From: Ligilactobacillus animalis KCTC 3501 = DSM 20602
Lineage (GTDB): Bacteria > Bacillota > Bacilli > Lactobacillales > Lactobacillaceae
Length of the DNA stretch: 64,000 nt
Direction: 5' to 3'
NCBI RefSeq assembly: GCF_001434535.1
Contig: NZ_AYYW01000014.1
Span: 62,001-126,000, forward strand
Shown piece by piece: positions 55,585 to 62,503 of the stretch (within the stretch, counting starts at the first letter, position 1; every line of letters begins with the position of its first letter). A program made the translations under genes and the position numbers. The notes under the pieces are model-generated. The model worked only from the letters and a program-made list of their open reading frames with translations, was not told the origin of the DNA and ran no database searches.

Positions 55585-56654
55585 AAAAATTACGTTCACT
55601 TTTGATCGGGATCCTCTTGATCATTGGCTTGCTCTTTTTAGGGACGGTTTGGCTCGAACGCTCGACCGGTATGTCAGATGCTAAAGTTTTGAACATTTAT
55701 AACTGGGGCGACTACATCGATCCTAAATTGATCACCAAATTTGAAAAGCAGACGGGTTATAAGGTCAATTATGAGACGTTTGATTCAAATGAAGCGATGT
55801 TGACGAAGATCAAACAAGGCGGGACTTCGTATGATATCGCGGTTCCAAGTGACTATATGATCCAGAAGATGAAAAAAGAGCATCTTTTGTTGAAACTCGA
55901 TCACAGTAAGTTACCGAATTTAAAAAATATCGATCCTCAGTTTATGGATCTCGCCTTTGATCAGCATAATGAGTATTCAGTACCGTATTTTTGGGGAACT
56001 TTAGGGATCATTTATAATGATAAATTCTATCAAGCTTCACAGTTCAAGACATGGAATGATCTCTGGGATCCACAGTTGAAAAACAAGATCATGTTCATTG
56101 ATGGGGCGCGTGAATTTATGGGGATCGGTCTGGCTAGCATGGGAAGATCGCTCAACAGTAAAAATGATGCTGATCTTGATCGAGCCTACAATAAGCTCAA
56201 GGCTTTGACACCTAATGCCAAAGCGATCGTTTCCGATGAGATCAAGACATACATGGCAAATGAAGAGAGCAGTGTAGCGGTGACCTTTTCGGGGGAAGCG
56301 GCTGACATGATGGAAAAAAATAGTCATTTGCATTATGTGATCCCAGAAGGTGGGACTAATCTGTGGTTTGATAATTTGGTGATCCCCAAGACAGCTAAAA
56401 ATAAGCAGGGCGCCTATGAATTTATCAATTTCATGTTAGATCCTAAAAATGCGGCGCAAAACACGGAATACATCGGTTATTCCACTCCAAATAAAGCGGC
56501 ATTGAAATATTTGCCAAAAGCGATCACTTCCAATAAGGAATTTTATCCAAGTGCTGCTCGGATCAAACAGATGGAGATCTACGAAGACCTAGGTCCTAAG
56601 TATTTGGAAAAATATAACGACCTATTTTTGGAACTAAAAATGTATCGAAATTAG
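55581..56654 (+). CDS. potD: Spermidine/putrescine-binding protein PotD
   Basis: 357 residues. The N-terminal hydrophobic segment (about 5-25, LLIGILLIIGLLFLGTVWL) has no lipobox cysteine, so PotD is probably held by an uncleaved helix, as in other lactobacilli. The mature domain starts LNIYNWGDYIDPKLI, where the acidic and aromatic residues bind the polyamine. SDYMIQKMKKE and WGTLGIIYN follow. Last gene of potABCD; 50 bp further on begins a gene-free region encoding RNAs. Confidence 0.93.
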   Translation: MKKLRSLLIGILLIIGLLFLGTVWLERSTGMSDAKVLNIYNWGDYIDPKLITKFEKQTGYKVNYETFDSNEAMLTKIKQGGTSYDIAVPSDYMIQKMKKEHLLLKLDHSKLPNLKNIDPQFMDLAFDQHNEYSVPYFWGTLGIIYNDKFYQASQFKTWNDLWDPQLKNKIMFIDGAREFMGIGLASMGRSLNSKNDADLDRAYNKLKALTPNAKAIVSDEIKTYMANEESSVAVTFSGEAADMMEKNSHLHYVIPEGGTNLWFDNLVIPKTAKNKQGAYEFINFMLDPKNAAQNTEYIGYSTPNKAALKYLPKAITSNKEFYPSAARIKQMEIYEDLGPKYLEKYNDLFLELKMYRN

Positions 56655-56669
56655 AAAAGGCAAATCGTT

Positions 56670-56698
56670 TTTAATCATGGTTTAAACTAGGGTATAAT
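56670..56698 (+). promoter_or_regulatory. Promoter of small RNA 1
   Basis: TATAAT (56693-56698) with a weak TTTAAT 17 bp upstream. Transcription would start near 56705. Confidence 0.45.
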
Positions 56699-56704
56699 GT
56701 GCAG

Positions 56705-56843
56705 TGAGGAGTAGAACTCCTTTAAGTATGCTACACGTAGTAAGTTTCAAAAATGCATTGTGTGATGTAGAGATTCGCTCTTTATATTACGATGTATATC
56801 CTCAACCCAGGCAAGTGCGAGTGATAGCGCACTTGTCTTTTTT
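56705..56843 (+). ncRNA. Unassigned small RNA 1, about 140 nt
   Basis: No reading frame of note. The predicted 5' end TGAGGA (56705-56710) pairs with TCCTCA (56799-56804), closing a domain. Inside are CTACA / TGTAG (long loop) and AGAG-ATTCG-CTCT. The 3' end is a strong terminator, CAAGTGCG / CGCACTTG (56812-56835) plus TCTTTTTTT. Because it has a -10, a closed fold and a terminator and is followed by no gene, it reads as an independent RNA, not a leader. A 6S-like closed-rod RNA is one possibility; I found no decisive 6S feature. Confidence 0.6.
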
Positions 56844-56846
56844 TAT

Positions 56847-56923
56847 ATCACAGTGCGGAAAAATGCGGGTAGCTCCGTAGAAATAACGGCATCGCAAGTT
56901 TGAGAAGCACGACTACGATCACA
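56847..56923 (+). repeat. Intergenic stop-codon-adjacent repeat, copy 6 (internally deleted)
   Basis: ATCACAGTGCGGAAAAATGC, then GGTAGCTCCGTAGAAATAAC, then GGCATCGCAAGTTTGAG and AGCACGACTA, ending in GATCACAGG. The central CCCCAACT stem is reduced. This copy follows an RNA terminator, not a stop codon. Confidence 0.75.
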
Positions 56924-56929
56924 GGATGC

Positions 56930-57008
56930 AAAAAAAGAGCTGGGAGATATCTCCCAGCTCTTTTAATGATATTTACCTTCCACAGTAAATATCGCACCGT
57001 ATAATAGA
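56930..57008 (-). ncRNA. Unassigned small RNA 2, about 80 nt, minus strand
   Basis: The promoter on the minus strand is TTGACA (57043-57038), 17 bp, TATTCT (57020-57015), so the RNA would start near 57008. It contains GATATTTAC-TGTGGAAG-GTAAATATC, a perfect 9-bp hairpin with 8-nt loop. It ends in a perfect palindrome of 32 bp (56933-56964, core GAGCTGGGAGATATCTCCCA) followed by a T-run. No open frame. It is encoded antiparallel to small RNA 1 and the large RNA on either side. Family not recognised. Confidence 0.6.
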
Positions 57009-57014
57009 AACTTC

Positions 57015-57043
57015 AGAATAACATGGTTTTGGTAGATTGTCAA
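57015..57043 (-). promoter_or_regulatory. Promoter of small RNA 2
   Basis: TTGACA-17-TATTCT on the minus strand; a consensus -35 with standard spacing. Confidence 0.65.
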
Positions 57044-57083
57044 TTATATTCGAAATTTTTAATTTGATTATAAATATTAGCGC

Positions 57084-57112
57084 TTGCTAAAAGTTTGGCT
57101 TTATGTTATAAA
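57084..57112 (+). promoter_or_regulatory. Promoter of the large structured RNA
   Basis: TTGCTA (57084-57089), 17-bp spacer, TATAAA (57107-57112); start expected near 57119. Confidence 0.65.
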
Positions 57113-57118
57113 ATAAGT

Positions 57119-57457
57119 GAGGGGTCTAAAGATTCCCACAATTAGGGCGTCCAAATGTTAGTCACTGTTCCTATAATTAGGTTGGAGGGTGATGGAACCA
57201 ACAAGTTGAGTTTAAAACCAAAAAATGTTGTAGTCTCTTTAGGCAAACGCCACTAATTGCAATTAGTAAAGAGGATCTTGTTGAGTGCTTCTGGAAAGCG
57301 AACAGGATCAAAAACAGATAAAGGATGTGGGGAAGATTACTCCTTATAGTAATTTAACAGCCACGTACTCAGTTTCTTGATGATATCTTAGGAGCAACAG
57401 GTGAACCTCCAAGATGATGTTTCCGAGTATTATTTACTGAGTACGGGCTGTTTTTTT
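57119..57457 (+). ncRNA. Unassigned large multibranched RNA, about 340 nt
   Basis: No reading frame longer than a few dozen codons. CTCTTTA / TAAAGAG (57235-57241 with 57267-57273) encloses GGC-AAAC-GCC and CTAATTGCAATTAG hairpins, a three-way junction. It is directly followed by GATCTTGTT / AACAGGATC (57274-57282 with 57301-57309). The 3' domain is CAGCC-A-CGTACTCAGT / ACTGAGTACGGGCTG plus T-run (57358-57457), enclosing ATCTT-A-GGAG / CTCCAAGAT. The sequence does not read as RNase P RNA, tmRNA, SRP RNA or a T-box. It lies before rbsR but ends in a terminator, so it is independent. Family unknown. Confidence 0.7.
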
Positions 57458-57497
57458 GTGTCCTACATTCGCACTTATATTTATGGGGGATGGATAG

Positions 57498-58490
57498 ATG
57501 TGTGCTAAAAAAGTGACGATCCGTGAAGTTGCCAAACGCGCTGGTGTCTCGATCGCAACGGTTTCACAGATTTTAAATGGTAAAGCGATGAAGTTTGATC
57601 CACTGACAGTTCAAAAAGTTCAAGCAGCTCGAGATGAATTAGGTTATGAAGCAGATCATTTGGCACGCCAAATGGTCGGTAAACAGAGTAAAACGATCGG
57701 GATCCTCGTGCCGGAGATAACTAACTCATTTTTCAGTACTTTAGTCAAAGGCATCGAAGAAGAGCTGTTACACTCGGGTTATATTTCAATGCTATGCAAT
57801 GGGGGCTTTAATGGAGCTAAGGAAGAAAAAGCCTTGCTCGAACTAGCCCAAAGAGGGGTCGATGGCTTTATCATTGCTAGCCCTTCGATCTCAGATGAAG
57901 TATTAAAAGAGATTTTACAGATCAAAAAGCGTCCAGTCATTGTGCTAGATCAAAAAACGACCGTCGAACGCAGTGATGAGGTCGCGACCGATGATTTCAA
58001 TGGTGGTTTATTGGCGGCACAGTATCTAAAAAAGATGGGTCATACAAAGGTTGCTGTAGTTGTACCTGATTTAGCAACGGTCAACATTATGCATCGGCTC
58101 CAGGGATTTCTAGTTGAATTTCCTCAAGCACTCCAGCTCAAGACAGAGCTTTCCAAAAACGGGGGCCAAGCAGTTGTCGCTGAGTTATTAGACCAAAAGA
58201 TCGAGGCGGTTTTTGCGCTTAGTGATGAATTGGCGTTTGGGATCTATTTAGGTATGAGACAAAATGATAAAAGTGTTCCAGATGACCTCAGTGTGATCGG
58301 CTATGATGATGTTGAGATGTGTCGCTATGTTACGCCCGCTTTGACGACTGTTGCCCAGCCGATCTATGAATTGGGCAAACAAGCAGCTGATCTAATGGTA
58401 AAACGGCTAGCGGATCCGACTAGCCCGTATGTTAAGCGGATCTTGCCGGTTGAATTAGCGATCCGGGGCTCAGTCAAAGTTAAAATTTGA
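57498..58490 (+). CDS. rbsR: LacI-family ribose operon repressor RbsR
   Basis: 330 residues. The HTH is VTIREVAKRAGVSIATVSQI, with hinge helix region NGKAMKFDP, then a type I periplasmic-binding fold (IGILVPEITNSFFSTLV, VIGYDDVEMCRYVTPALTTV). ATG 57498 is preceded by GGGGGATGG. It is located before rbsK-rbsD-rbsU; the palindrome at 58528-58543 in the rbsK promoter is its likely operator. Its stop codon overlaps the -35 of the downstream promoter. Confidence 0.9.
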   Translation: MCAKKVTIREVAKRAGVSIATVSQILNGKAMKFDPLTVQKVQAARDELGYEADHLARQMVGKQSKTIGILVPEITNSFFSTLVKGIEEELLHSGYISMLCNGGFNGAKEEKALLELAQRGVDGFIIASPSISDEVLKEILQIKKRPVIVLDQKTTVERSDEVATDDFNGGLLAAQYLKKMGHTKVAVVVPDLATVNIMHRLQGFLVEFPQALQLKTELSKNGGQAVVAELLDQKIEAVFALSDELAFGIYLGMRQNDKSVPDDLSVIGYDDVEMCRYVTPALTTVAQPIYELGKQAADLMVKRLADPTSPYVKRILPVELAIRGSVKVKI

Positions 58491-58543
58491 AACGCTTTCA
58501 AAAGTGTGTTATATTCTAGGTGCAGTAATTAAAACGTTTTAAT
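58487..58543 (+). promoter_or_regulatory. rbsK promoter with RbsR-type palindrome
   Basis: TTGAAA (58487-58492), 17 bp, TATATT (58510-58515). TGAAA-CGC-TTTCA covers the -35, cre-like but one base short. ATTAAAACGTTTTAAT (58528-58543) is a perfect 16-bp palindrome with central CG, the LacI-family type, sitting just after the transcription start. Confidence 0.7.
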
Positions 58544-58596
58544 AAGTGCTACAAGTTACCAAAATTAATTTGCTAGAAAGACATGAGGTGGGTACA

Positions 58597-59502
58597 ATGA
58601 ATAAAGTAACAGTGATTGGAAGTATCAATTTAGACCGAACGATCAGAGTGAAAGAGATGGCTAAACCAGGTGAGACGATCCATGCCTCCGAAGTATTTTC
58701 AGCTGGTGGCGGTAAAGGTGCAAATCAAGCTGTAGCGGCTAAACGTTCTGGTGCCAAGACGGCTTTTATCGGGGCTGTTGGTAATGATGATGCTGGTAAG
58801 ACGATGCGTGAACTTTTGGGTTACGAAGAGATCCAATTAGATGGGATCGCTGAATTGGATAAGGTCGCAACTGGACAAGCCTATATCGTTGTGGATGAAA
58901 AAGGCGAAAACAGTATTATGATCCATGCTGGGGCAAATGGCAAGATCACACCAGAACATGTAGTTGAACATGCGGACTTGATCAAAGAAAGTGATTTTGT
59001 GATCGCCCAATTTGAAAGCAATTTGGCAAGTACGATCAAAGCCTTTGAAGTAGCTCATCAAGCTGGCGTAAAGACGATTTTGAATCCAGCGCCTGCGATG
59101 CGAACAGTTCCCGAAGAATTGCTCAAGACGACGGATGTGATTGCACCTAATGAGACCGAAACTGAGATCTTGACTGGGATCAAAGTGGTCGATGAAGAAA
59201 GCATGCGAAAAGCGGCTGCTAAACTTCATGCTTTAGGGATCAAGGTGGTCTTGATCACGATCGGTAGCAAGGGTTCATTTTACAGCATGGACGGTCAAAG
59301 TGGGATCGTGCCAGCCTTTAAAGTTAAAGCAGTAGATACAACTGCAGCGGGCGATACGTTCATCGGTGCTTTGAGTACTGTGTTAAAACCTGACTTTAGC
59401 AATCTCGTTGAAGCAATCACATACGGTAATAAAGCTTCCTCACTGACTGTACAACGTTTTGGCGCCCAACCGTCAATTCCATACAAGCATGAATTAAATT
59501 AA
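58597..59502 (+). CDS. rbsK: Ribokinase
   Basis: 301-residue PfkB-family kinase converting ribose to ribose-5-phosphate. N-terminal VIGSINLDRTIRVKEMAKPGE and the GGGKGANQAVAAKRSGA glycine motif are present. So are the NPAPA and APNETETEILTG segments and the catalytic AAGDTFIGALSTVL near residue 250. The ATG at 58597 follows GAGGTGGG; an earlier in-frame start lies upstream of this site and was dropped. First gene of the rbsKDU operon. Confidence 0.95.
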   Translation: MNKVTVIGSINLDRTIRVKEMAKPGETIHASEVFSAGGGKGANQAVAAKRSGAKTAFIGAVGNDDAGKTMRELLGYEEIQLDGIAELDKVATGQAYIVVDEKGENSIMIHAGANGKITPEHVVEHADLIKESDFVIAQFESNLASTIKAFEVAHQAGVKTILNPAPAMRTVPEELLKTTDVIAPNETETEILTGIKVVDEESMRKAAAKLHALGIKVVLITIGSKGSFYSMDGQSGIVPAFKVKAVDTTAAGDTFIGALSTVLKPDFSNLVEAITYGNKASSLTVQRFGAQPSIPYKHELN

Positions 59503-59520
59503 AAAGAAGAAGGCATAATC

Positions 59521-59916
59521 ATGAAAAAGACACAAGTCATTAATTCAGATATTTCCCGGGTAATTTCGCAAATGGGTCACTTTGACACATTGAGTATCGG
59601 TGATGCTGGAATGCCAGTACCACGTGAAACAGAAAAGATCGATCTAGCGGTTTCCAATGGTATTCCTAGCTTTCTCCAAGTTTTAGATAATGTGTTGACT
59701 GAATTAGAAGTTCAACGGGTATATTTAGCAGAAGAGATCAAGGACCAAAATTCAGCTCAGTTGGAAGCAATCAAAGAACGTTTCCCAGAAACAGAGATCG
59801 TCTTTATCCCACATGTTAAAATGAAACAAGACTTACACAAGTGTCATGCATTTATCCGTACCGGTGAAATGACACCATATTCCAACATTATTTTAGAGAG
59901 TGGCGTTACGTTTTAA
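59521..59916 (+). CDS. rbsD: D-ribose pyranase RbsD
   Basis: 131 residues. It interconverts pyranose and furanose forms of ribose so that RbsK can act. The pattern starts [20 protein letters not shown] (the catalytic His20) and has [13 protein letters not shown]. It ends with [18 protein letters not shown], all family-defining. It lies 18 bp after rbsK. SD AGAAGAAGG. Confidence 0.95.
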   Translation: MKKTQVINSDISRVISQMGHFDTLSIGDAGMPVPRETEKIDLAVSNGIPSFLQVLDNVLTELEVQRVYLAEEIKDQNSAQLEAIKERFPETEIVFIPHVKMKQDLHKCHAFIRTGEMTPYSNIILESGVTF

Positions 59917-59935
59917 CGGTTAGGAGGAAATTGAA

Positions 59936-60823
59936 TTGAATACAACGGCAATTTTAGTTGGTTTAGGACCATTATTAGGTTAGGGGCTTTACCCCACGAT
60001 CGCATCTAAGATCGGCGGTAAACCGGTCAATCAGATCTTAGGTTCGACATTAGGGACCTTGATCTTTGCTTTAGTACTAGCGATGATCAAAGGTTTGGCA
60101 CTTCCAAGTGGTGCAGCGCTCTTTTTCTCAGTTCTTTCTGGGATCGGTTGGGGAACGGCACAGATCATCACGTTCCACTCATTTACTTTGGTCGGCTCTT
60201 CAAAAGCAATGCCGATCACGACAGCTTTTCAATTATTAGGGGCGTCACTTTGGGGCGTATTTTACTTAGGCGATTGGCCGACTGCAACGGCTAAAACGAT
60301 CGGCTTTATCGCACTTGCAGTTATCATTTTAGGCGCATGGATGACGGTCTGGAGTGAAAAGAAGACACCTGAAAACAAGAGTGCTTTGACCAAGGCTGTG
60401 GCTTTATTAGCCGTTGGTGAGATCGGCTACTGGTTATATTCTGCTGCACCGCAACAAGCCAAGATCGATGGGATGCATGCGTTCTTACCCCAAGCGATCG
60501 GGATGGTTTTAGCAGCGGTAGTCTATGCGATCATGATGACATTTAAGGGTAAGGAAAGATCACCATTTGTTGAGGCTGTTTCTTACAAACAGATCTTTTC
60601 TGGTTTCTTCTTTGCCTTCGCAGCGTTGACATATTTGATCTCGGCCCAACCAGATATGAATGGTCTAGCAACTGGCTTTATTTTGTCGCAAACATCAGTT
60701 GTACTAGCAACTTTGACCGGTATTTGGTTCTTAGGTCAAAAGAAGACTTCAAAAGAAATGGTAGTTACAGTATGTGGCCTAGTGTTGATCCTAGGCGCAG
60801 CTGCAGTGACTGTTATGCTATAA
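59936..60823 (+). pseudogene. rbsU: Ribose uptake protein RbsU (GRP/GlcU family), interrupted by a TAG at codon 16
   Basis: TTG start at 59936, 8 nt after AGGAGG, reads NTTAILVGLGPLLG and then TAG at 59981-59983, where relatives have Trp in PL(I/L)GWG. The frame continues GLYPTIASKIGGKPVNQILG to a TAA at 60821-60823, giving 295 codons with about ten helices, the family length. TGG to TAG is the simplest change. Reinitiation further inside would lose the first helix. rbsR, rbsK and rbsD are intact, so ribose could still be used if it enters another way or is released from nucleosides. Confidence 0.88.
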
Positions 60824-60846
60824 CACAGTGCTTTTCGGAGCACGAT
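60824..60846 (+). repeat. Minimal remnant of the stop-adjacent repeat, copy 7
   Basis: CACAGTGCTTTTCGGAGCAC directly after the rbsU TAA: the left end (CACAGTGC) and right end (GGAGCACGA) of the element joined with the interior lost. Confidence 0.55.
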
Positions 60847-60863
60847 TAAAAAAGTTTATAAAA

Positions 60864-60913
60864 ATAATAGGTTCCCAACACCAGTGTAGCGAGGTGTTGG
60901 GAACCTTATTTTT
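60864..60913. terminator. Bidirectional intrinsic terminator
   Basis: AATAATAGGTTCCCAACACC / GGTGTTGGGAACCTTATT long stem, flanked by A-run and T-run, between convergent rbsU and the SemiSWEET gene. Confidence 0.88.
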
Positions 60914-61191
60914 TAATGTAAACTAGTGTAAAAGGTAATGAAGCCTAAAAAGACACCCGGTAAGTTGGCGATAAAAATAGGCCAGTCGCGTTGTGATTTA
61001 AAGTAACTATAGATCACCCAGATCGTGCAGTTGATCCCGGCTACCAGTGGCTGGATCGGACTGCCGTAATTACCATTCAAGTTATTCATGATCTGTGGAA
61101 TATAGGATACATACATGATAACAGATAGCACCGAACCGATTCGTCCTAGCAGTAAAATTGCCTTGCTGTCTGTATTCTTCAAAAAAGTCAC
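60913..61191 (-). CDS. SemiSWEET sugar transporter (MtN3/PQ-loop)
   Basis: 92 residues with three helices, one SemiSWEET unit that works as a homodimer to pass mono- or disaccharides down a gradient. The PQ motif is in MYVSYIPQIMNNLNG in helix 1. INCTIWVIYSYF (helix 2, with the conserved Asn and Trp) and the NLPGVFLGFITFY helix 3 follow. It lies next to the ribose operon with a broken rbsU, which makes its substrate a question, though nothing in the sequence shows ribose transport. Confidence 0.88.
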   Translation of the reverse strand: MTFLKNTDSKAILLLGRIGSVLSVIMYVSYIPQIMNNLNGNYGSPIQPLVAGINCTIWVIYSYFKSQRDWPIFIANLPGVFLGFITFYTSLH

Positions 61192-61268
61192 ACTCCGTTA
61201 TATATATTTGTTAATAGAATATACATAACACCTTAAAATAAATTTAATGATTTTGCAAATAATACGAA

Positions 61269-61868
61269 TTATTCGAAGATCTTGAAGCGGACATCATCGG
61301 GTAAAAATTCTTTTTCTCCAGCCGGTGCTTCGATCGAACCAAATGGCATTTGTGCGCGTAATTCCCAGCTTTCAGGAATGTCAAAGGCTTCTTTGATCTT
61401 TTCATCGATCAACGGATTGTAGTGTTGCAAAGAAGCGCCGATATTTTCAACAGCTAATGCAGTCCAAACCGCTTGTTGAGCGCCTCCCAGTCCTTGTTCA
61501 GCCCAGTTGGCAAAGTTGGCAGCGTAGAGTGGGAAATCTGCTTCTAATTTTTGTACCGTTTGTGTTTCAGTGAAGTATAAGATCGTCCCAAAACCAGCTC
61601 TAAATGAGGCGATCTTTTCTTGAGTCGCGGAAAAACGGTCAGCTGGAGTAACTTTTTTCAGTTCAGCTTCAACGATATCCCAAACACGGTCGGAATTTTC
61701 ACCAAAAGTGATAACAGCGCGGACTGTTTGTGAGTTGAAGGCAGTTGGGGATTGGCGGATCGCTTCTTTGATCGTTTCACTGATCTGAGCCGGTGTTTGA
61801 GCAACATTTTTCCCCAAGGCATAGATCGAACGGCGTTGTTTGAGTTCTTGATTTACTGGATTTGTCAT
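61269..61868 (-). CDS. Nitroreductase family protein
   Basis: 199 residues. The N-terminus QELKQRRSIYALG has the FMN-phosphate-binding arginines (RRS). SPTAFNSQTVRAVI is typical of the YfnC/HBN1-type nitroreductases (PSAFNSQ). The C-terminus has MPFGSIEAPAGEKEFLP. Such enzymes reduce nitro compounds or quinones with NAD(P)H and FMN. SD AGAGGAA. Stands alone with its own promoter. Confidence 0.9.
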   Translation of the reverse strand: MTNPVNQELKQRRSIYALGKNVAQTPAQISETIKEAIRQSPTAFNSQTVRAVITFGENSDRVWDIVEAELKKVTPADRFSATQEKIASFRAGFGTILYFTETQTVQKLEADFPLYAANFANWAEQGLGGAQQAVWTALAVENIGASLQHYNPLIDEKIKEAFDIPESWELRAQMPFGSIEAPAGEKEFLPDDVRFKIFE

Positions 61869-61901
61869 CGTAAATTCCTCTTTTCGTTAGTTTATATCTA
61901 A

Positions 61902-61929
61902 ATTATAACACATACTTTTTGTAAGTAAA
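61902..61929 (-). promoter_or_regulatory. Promoter of the nitroreductase gene with a palindromic spacer
   Basis: Minus strand: TTTACT, 16 bp, TATAAT. The spacer region holds TACTT-TTTGT-AAGTA, a short inverted repeat that could bind a regulator. Confidence 0.4.
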
Positions 61930-62020
61930 GTGTATTTTGCAAAATCTTAAAAGTTAAATCCTTGCATTCTAAAATAAAAGAACTACAATGAAGGTGAAGA
62001 AATGAAAGGAAGTCTTATTT

Positions 62021-62452
62021 ATGGCAAATGAATTATCGAATCGTTTCTCTGACTTAATGAATGGTAGCGATACGTTTTTCAATAATTTAGGACGTTCATT
62101 TTTCAACTTTGACGACTCAGAGCTAAAGATGCGTTCTGACGTGGAGGAGACCCCGAAGAGTTATCGGTTGTTGATCGATCTGCCTGGGGTCGATAAGAAA
62201 GATATGCAACTGGACTATCGCAATGATATTTTGACAGTTACAGCTAAGCGGGATAGCTTCAGTGATGAAAGCGATGCTGACGGCAATTTGCTAGCGAGCG
62301 AGCGTTCATATGGTCGGGTCAGCCGCCAATACCGGTTCCCTGATGTTGAGCGTGATAAGATCACCGCTAAATATGAAGATGGTGTCTTGACAGTAACTCT
62401 TCCTAAGAAAAAGGATGCTGTTACGACTGCTAATAAGATCGAGATCCAATAA
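62021..62452 (+). CDS. Small heat-shock protein, Hsp20/alpha-crystallin family
   Basis: 143 residues. An N-terminal hydrophobic arm (FFNNLGRSFFNFDD) precedes an alpha-crystallin domain (about 35-130), with YRLLIDLPGVDKKDMQLDY, SYGRVSRQYRFPDVE and the signature KYEDGVLTVTLPKK. The C-terminal IEI anchor (KIEIQ) is present. It holds denatured proteins for refolding. SD GAAAGGAAG. No CIRCE element was seen upstream. A strong terminator follows. Confidence 0.95.
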   Translation: MANELSNRFSDLMNGSDTFFNNLGRSFFNFDDSELKMRSDVEETPKSYRLLIDLPGVDKKDMQLDYRNDILTVTAKRDSFSDESDADGNLLASERSYGRVSRQYRFPDVERDKITAKYEDGVLTVTLPKKKDAVTTANKIEIQ

Positions 62453-62458
62453 CAATGA

Positions 62459-62502
62459 TAAAAAACAGGCTTGGGAGCCATGCCTAAGCCTGTTTTTTGT
62501 GG
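62459..62502. terminator. Bidirectional intrinsic terminator
   Basis: AAAAAACAGGCTT / AAGCCTGTTTTTT stem between convergent hsp20 and the UbiB-like gene. Confidence 0.88.
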
Positions 62503-62503
62503 T

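Noticed and set aside
57119-57457. RNase P RNA, tmRNA, SRP RNA or T-box leader
   Set aside because: None of the conserved words expected for these RNAs was found (for example AGAGGAAAGTCC, the tmRNA tag region, or AGGGTGGNACCGCG), and the RNA ends in its own terminator before rbsR.
46829-59983. Reassigned or suppressed TAG codon explaining both amber interruptions
   Set aside because: TAG is used as the normal stop of intact genes here (for example the GH4 gene at 19799-19801 and the DJ-1 gene at 49318-49320), and no suppressor tRNA is seen.
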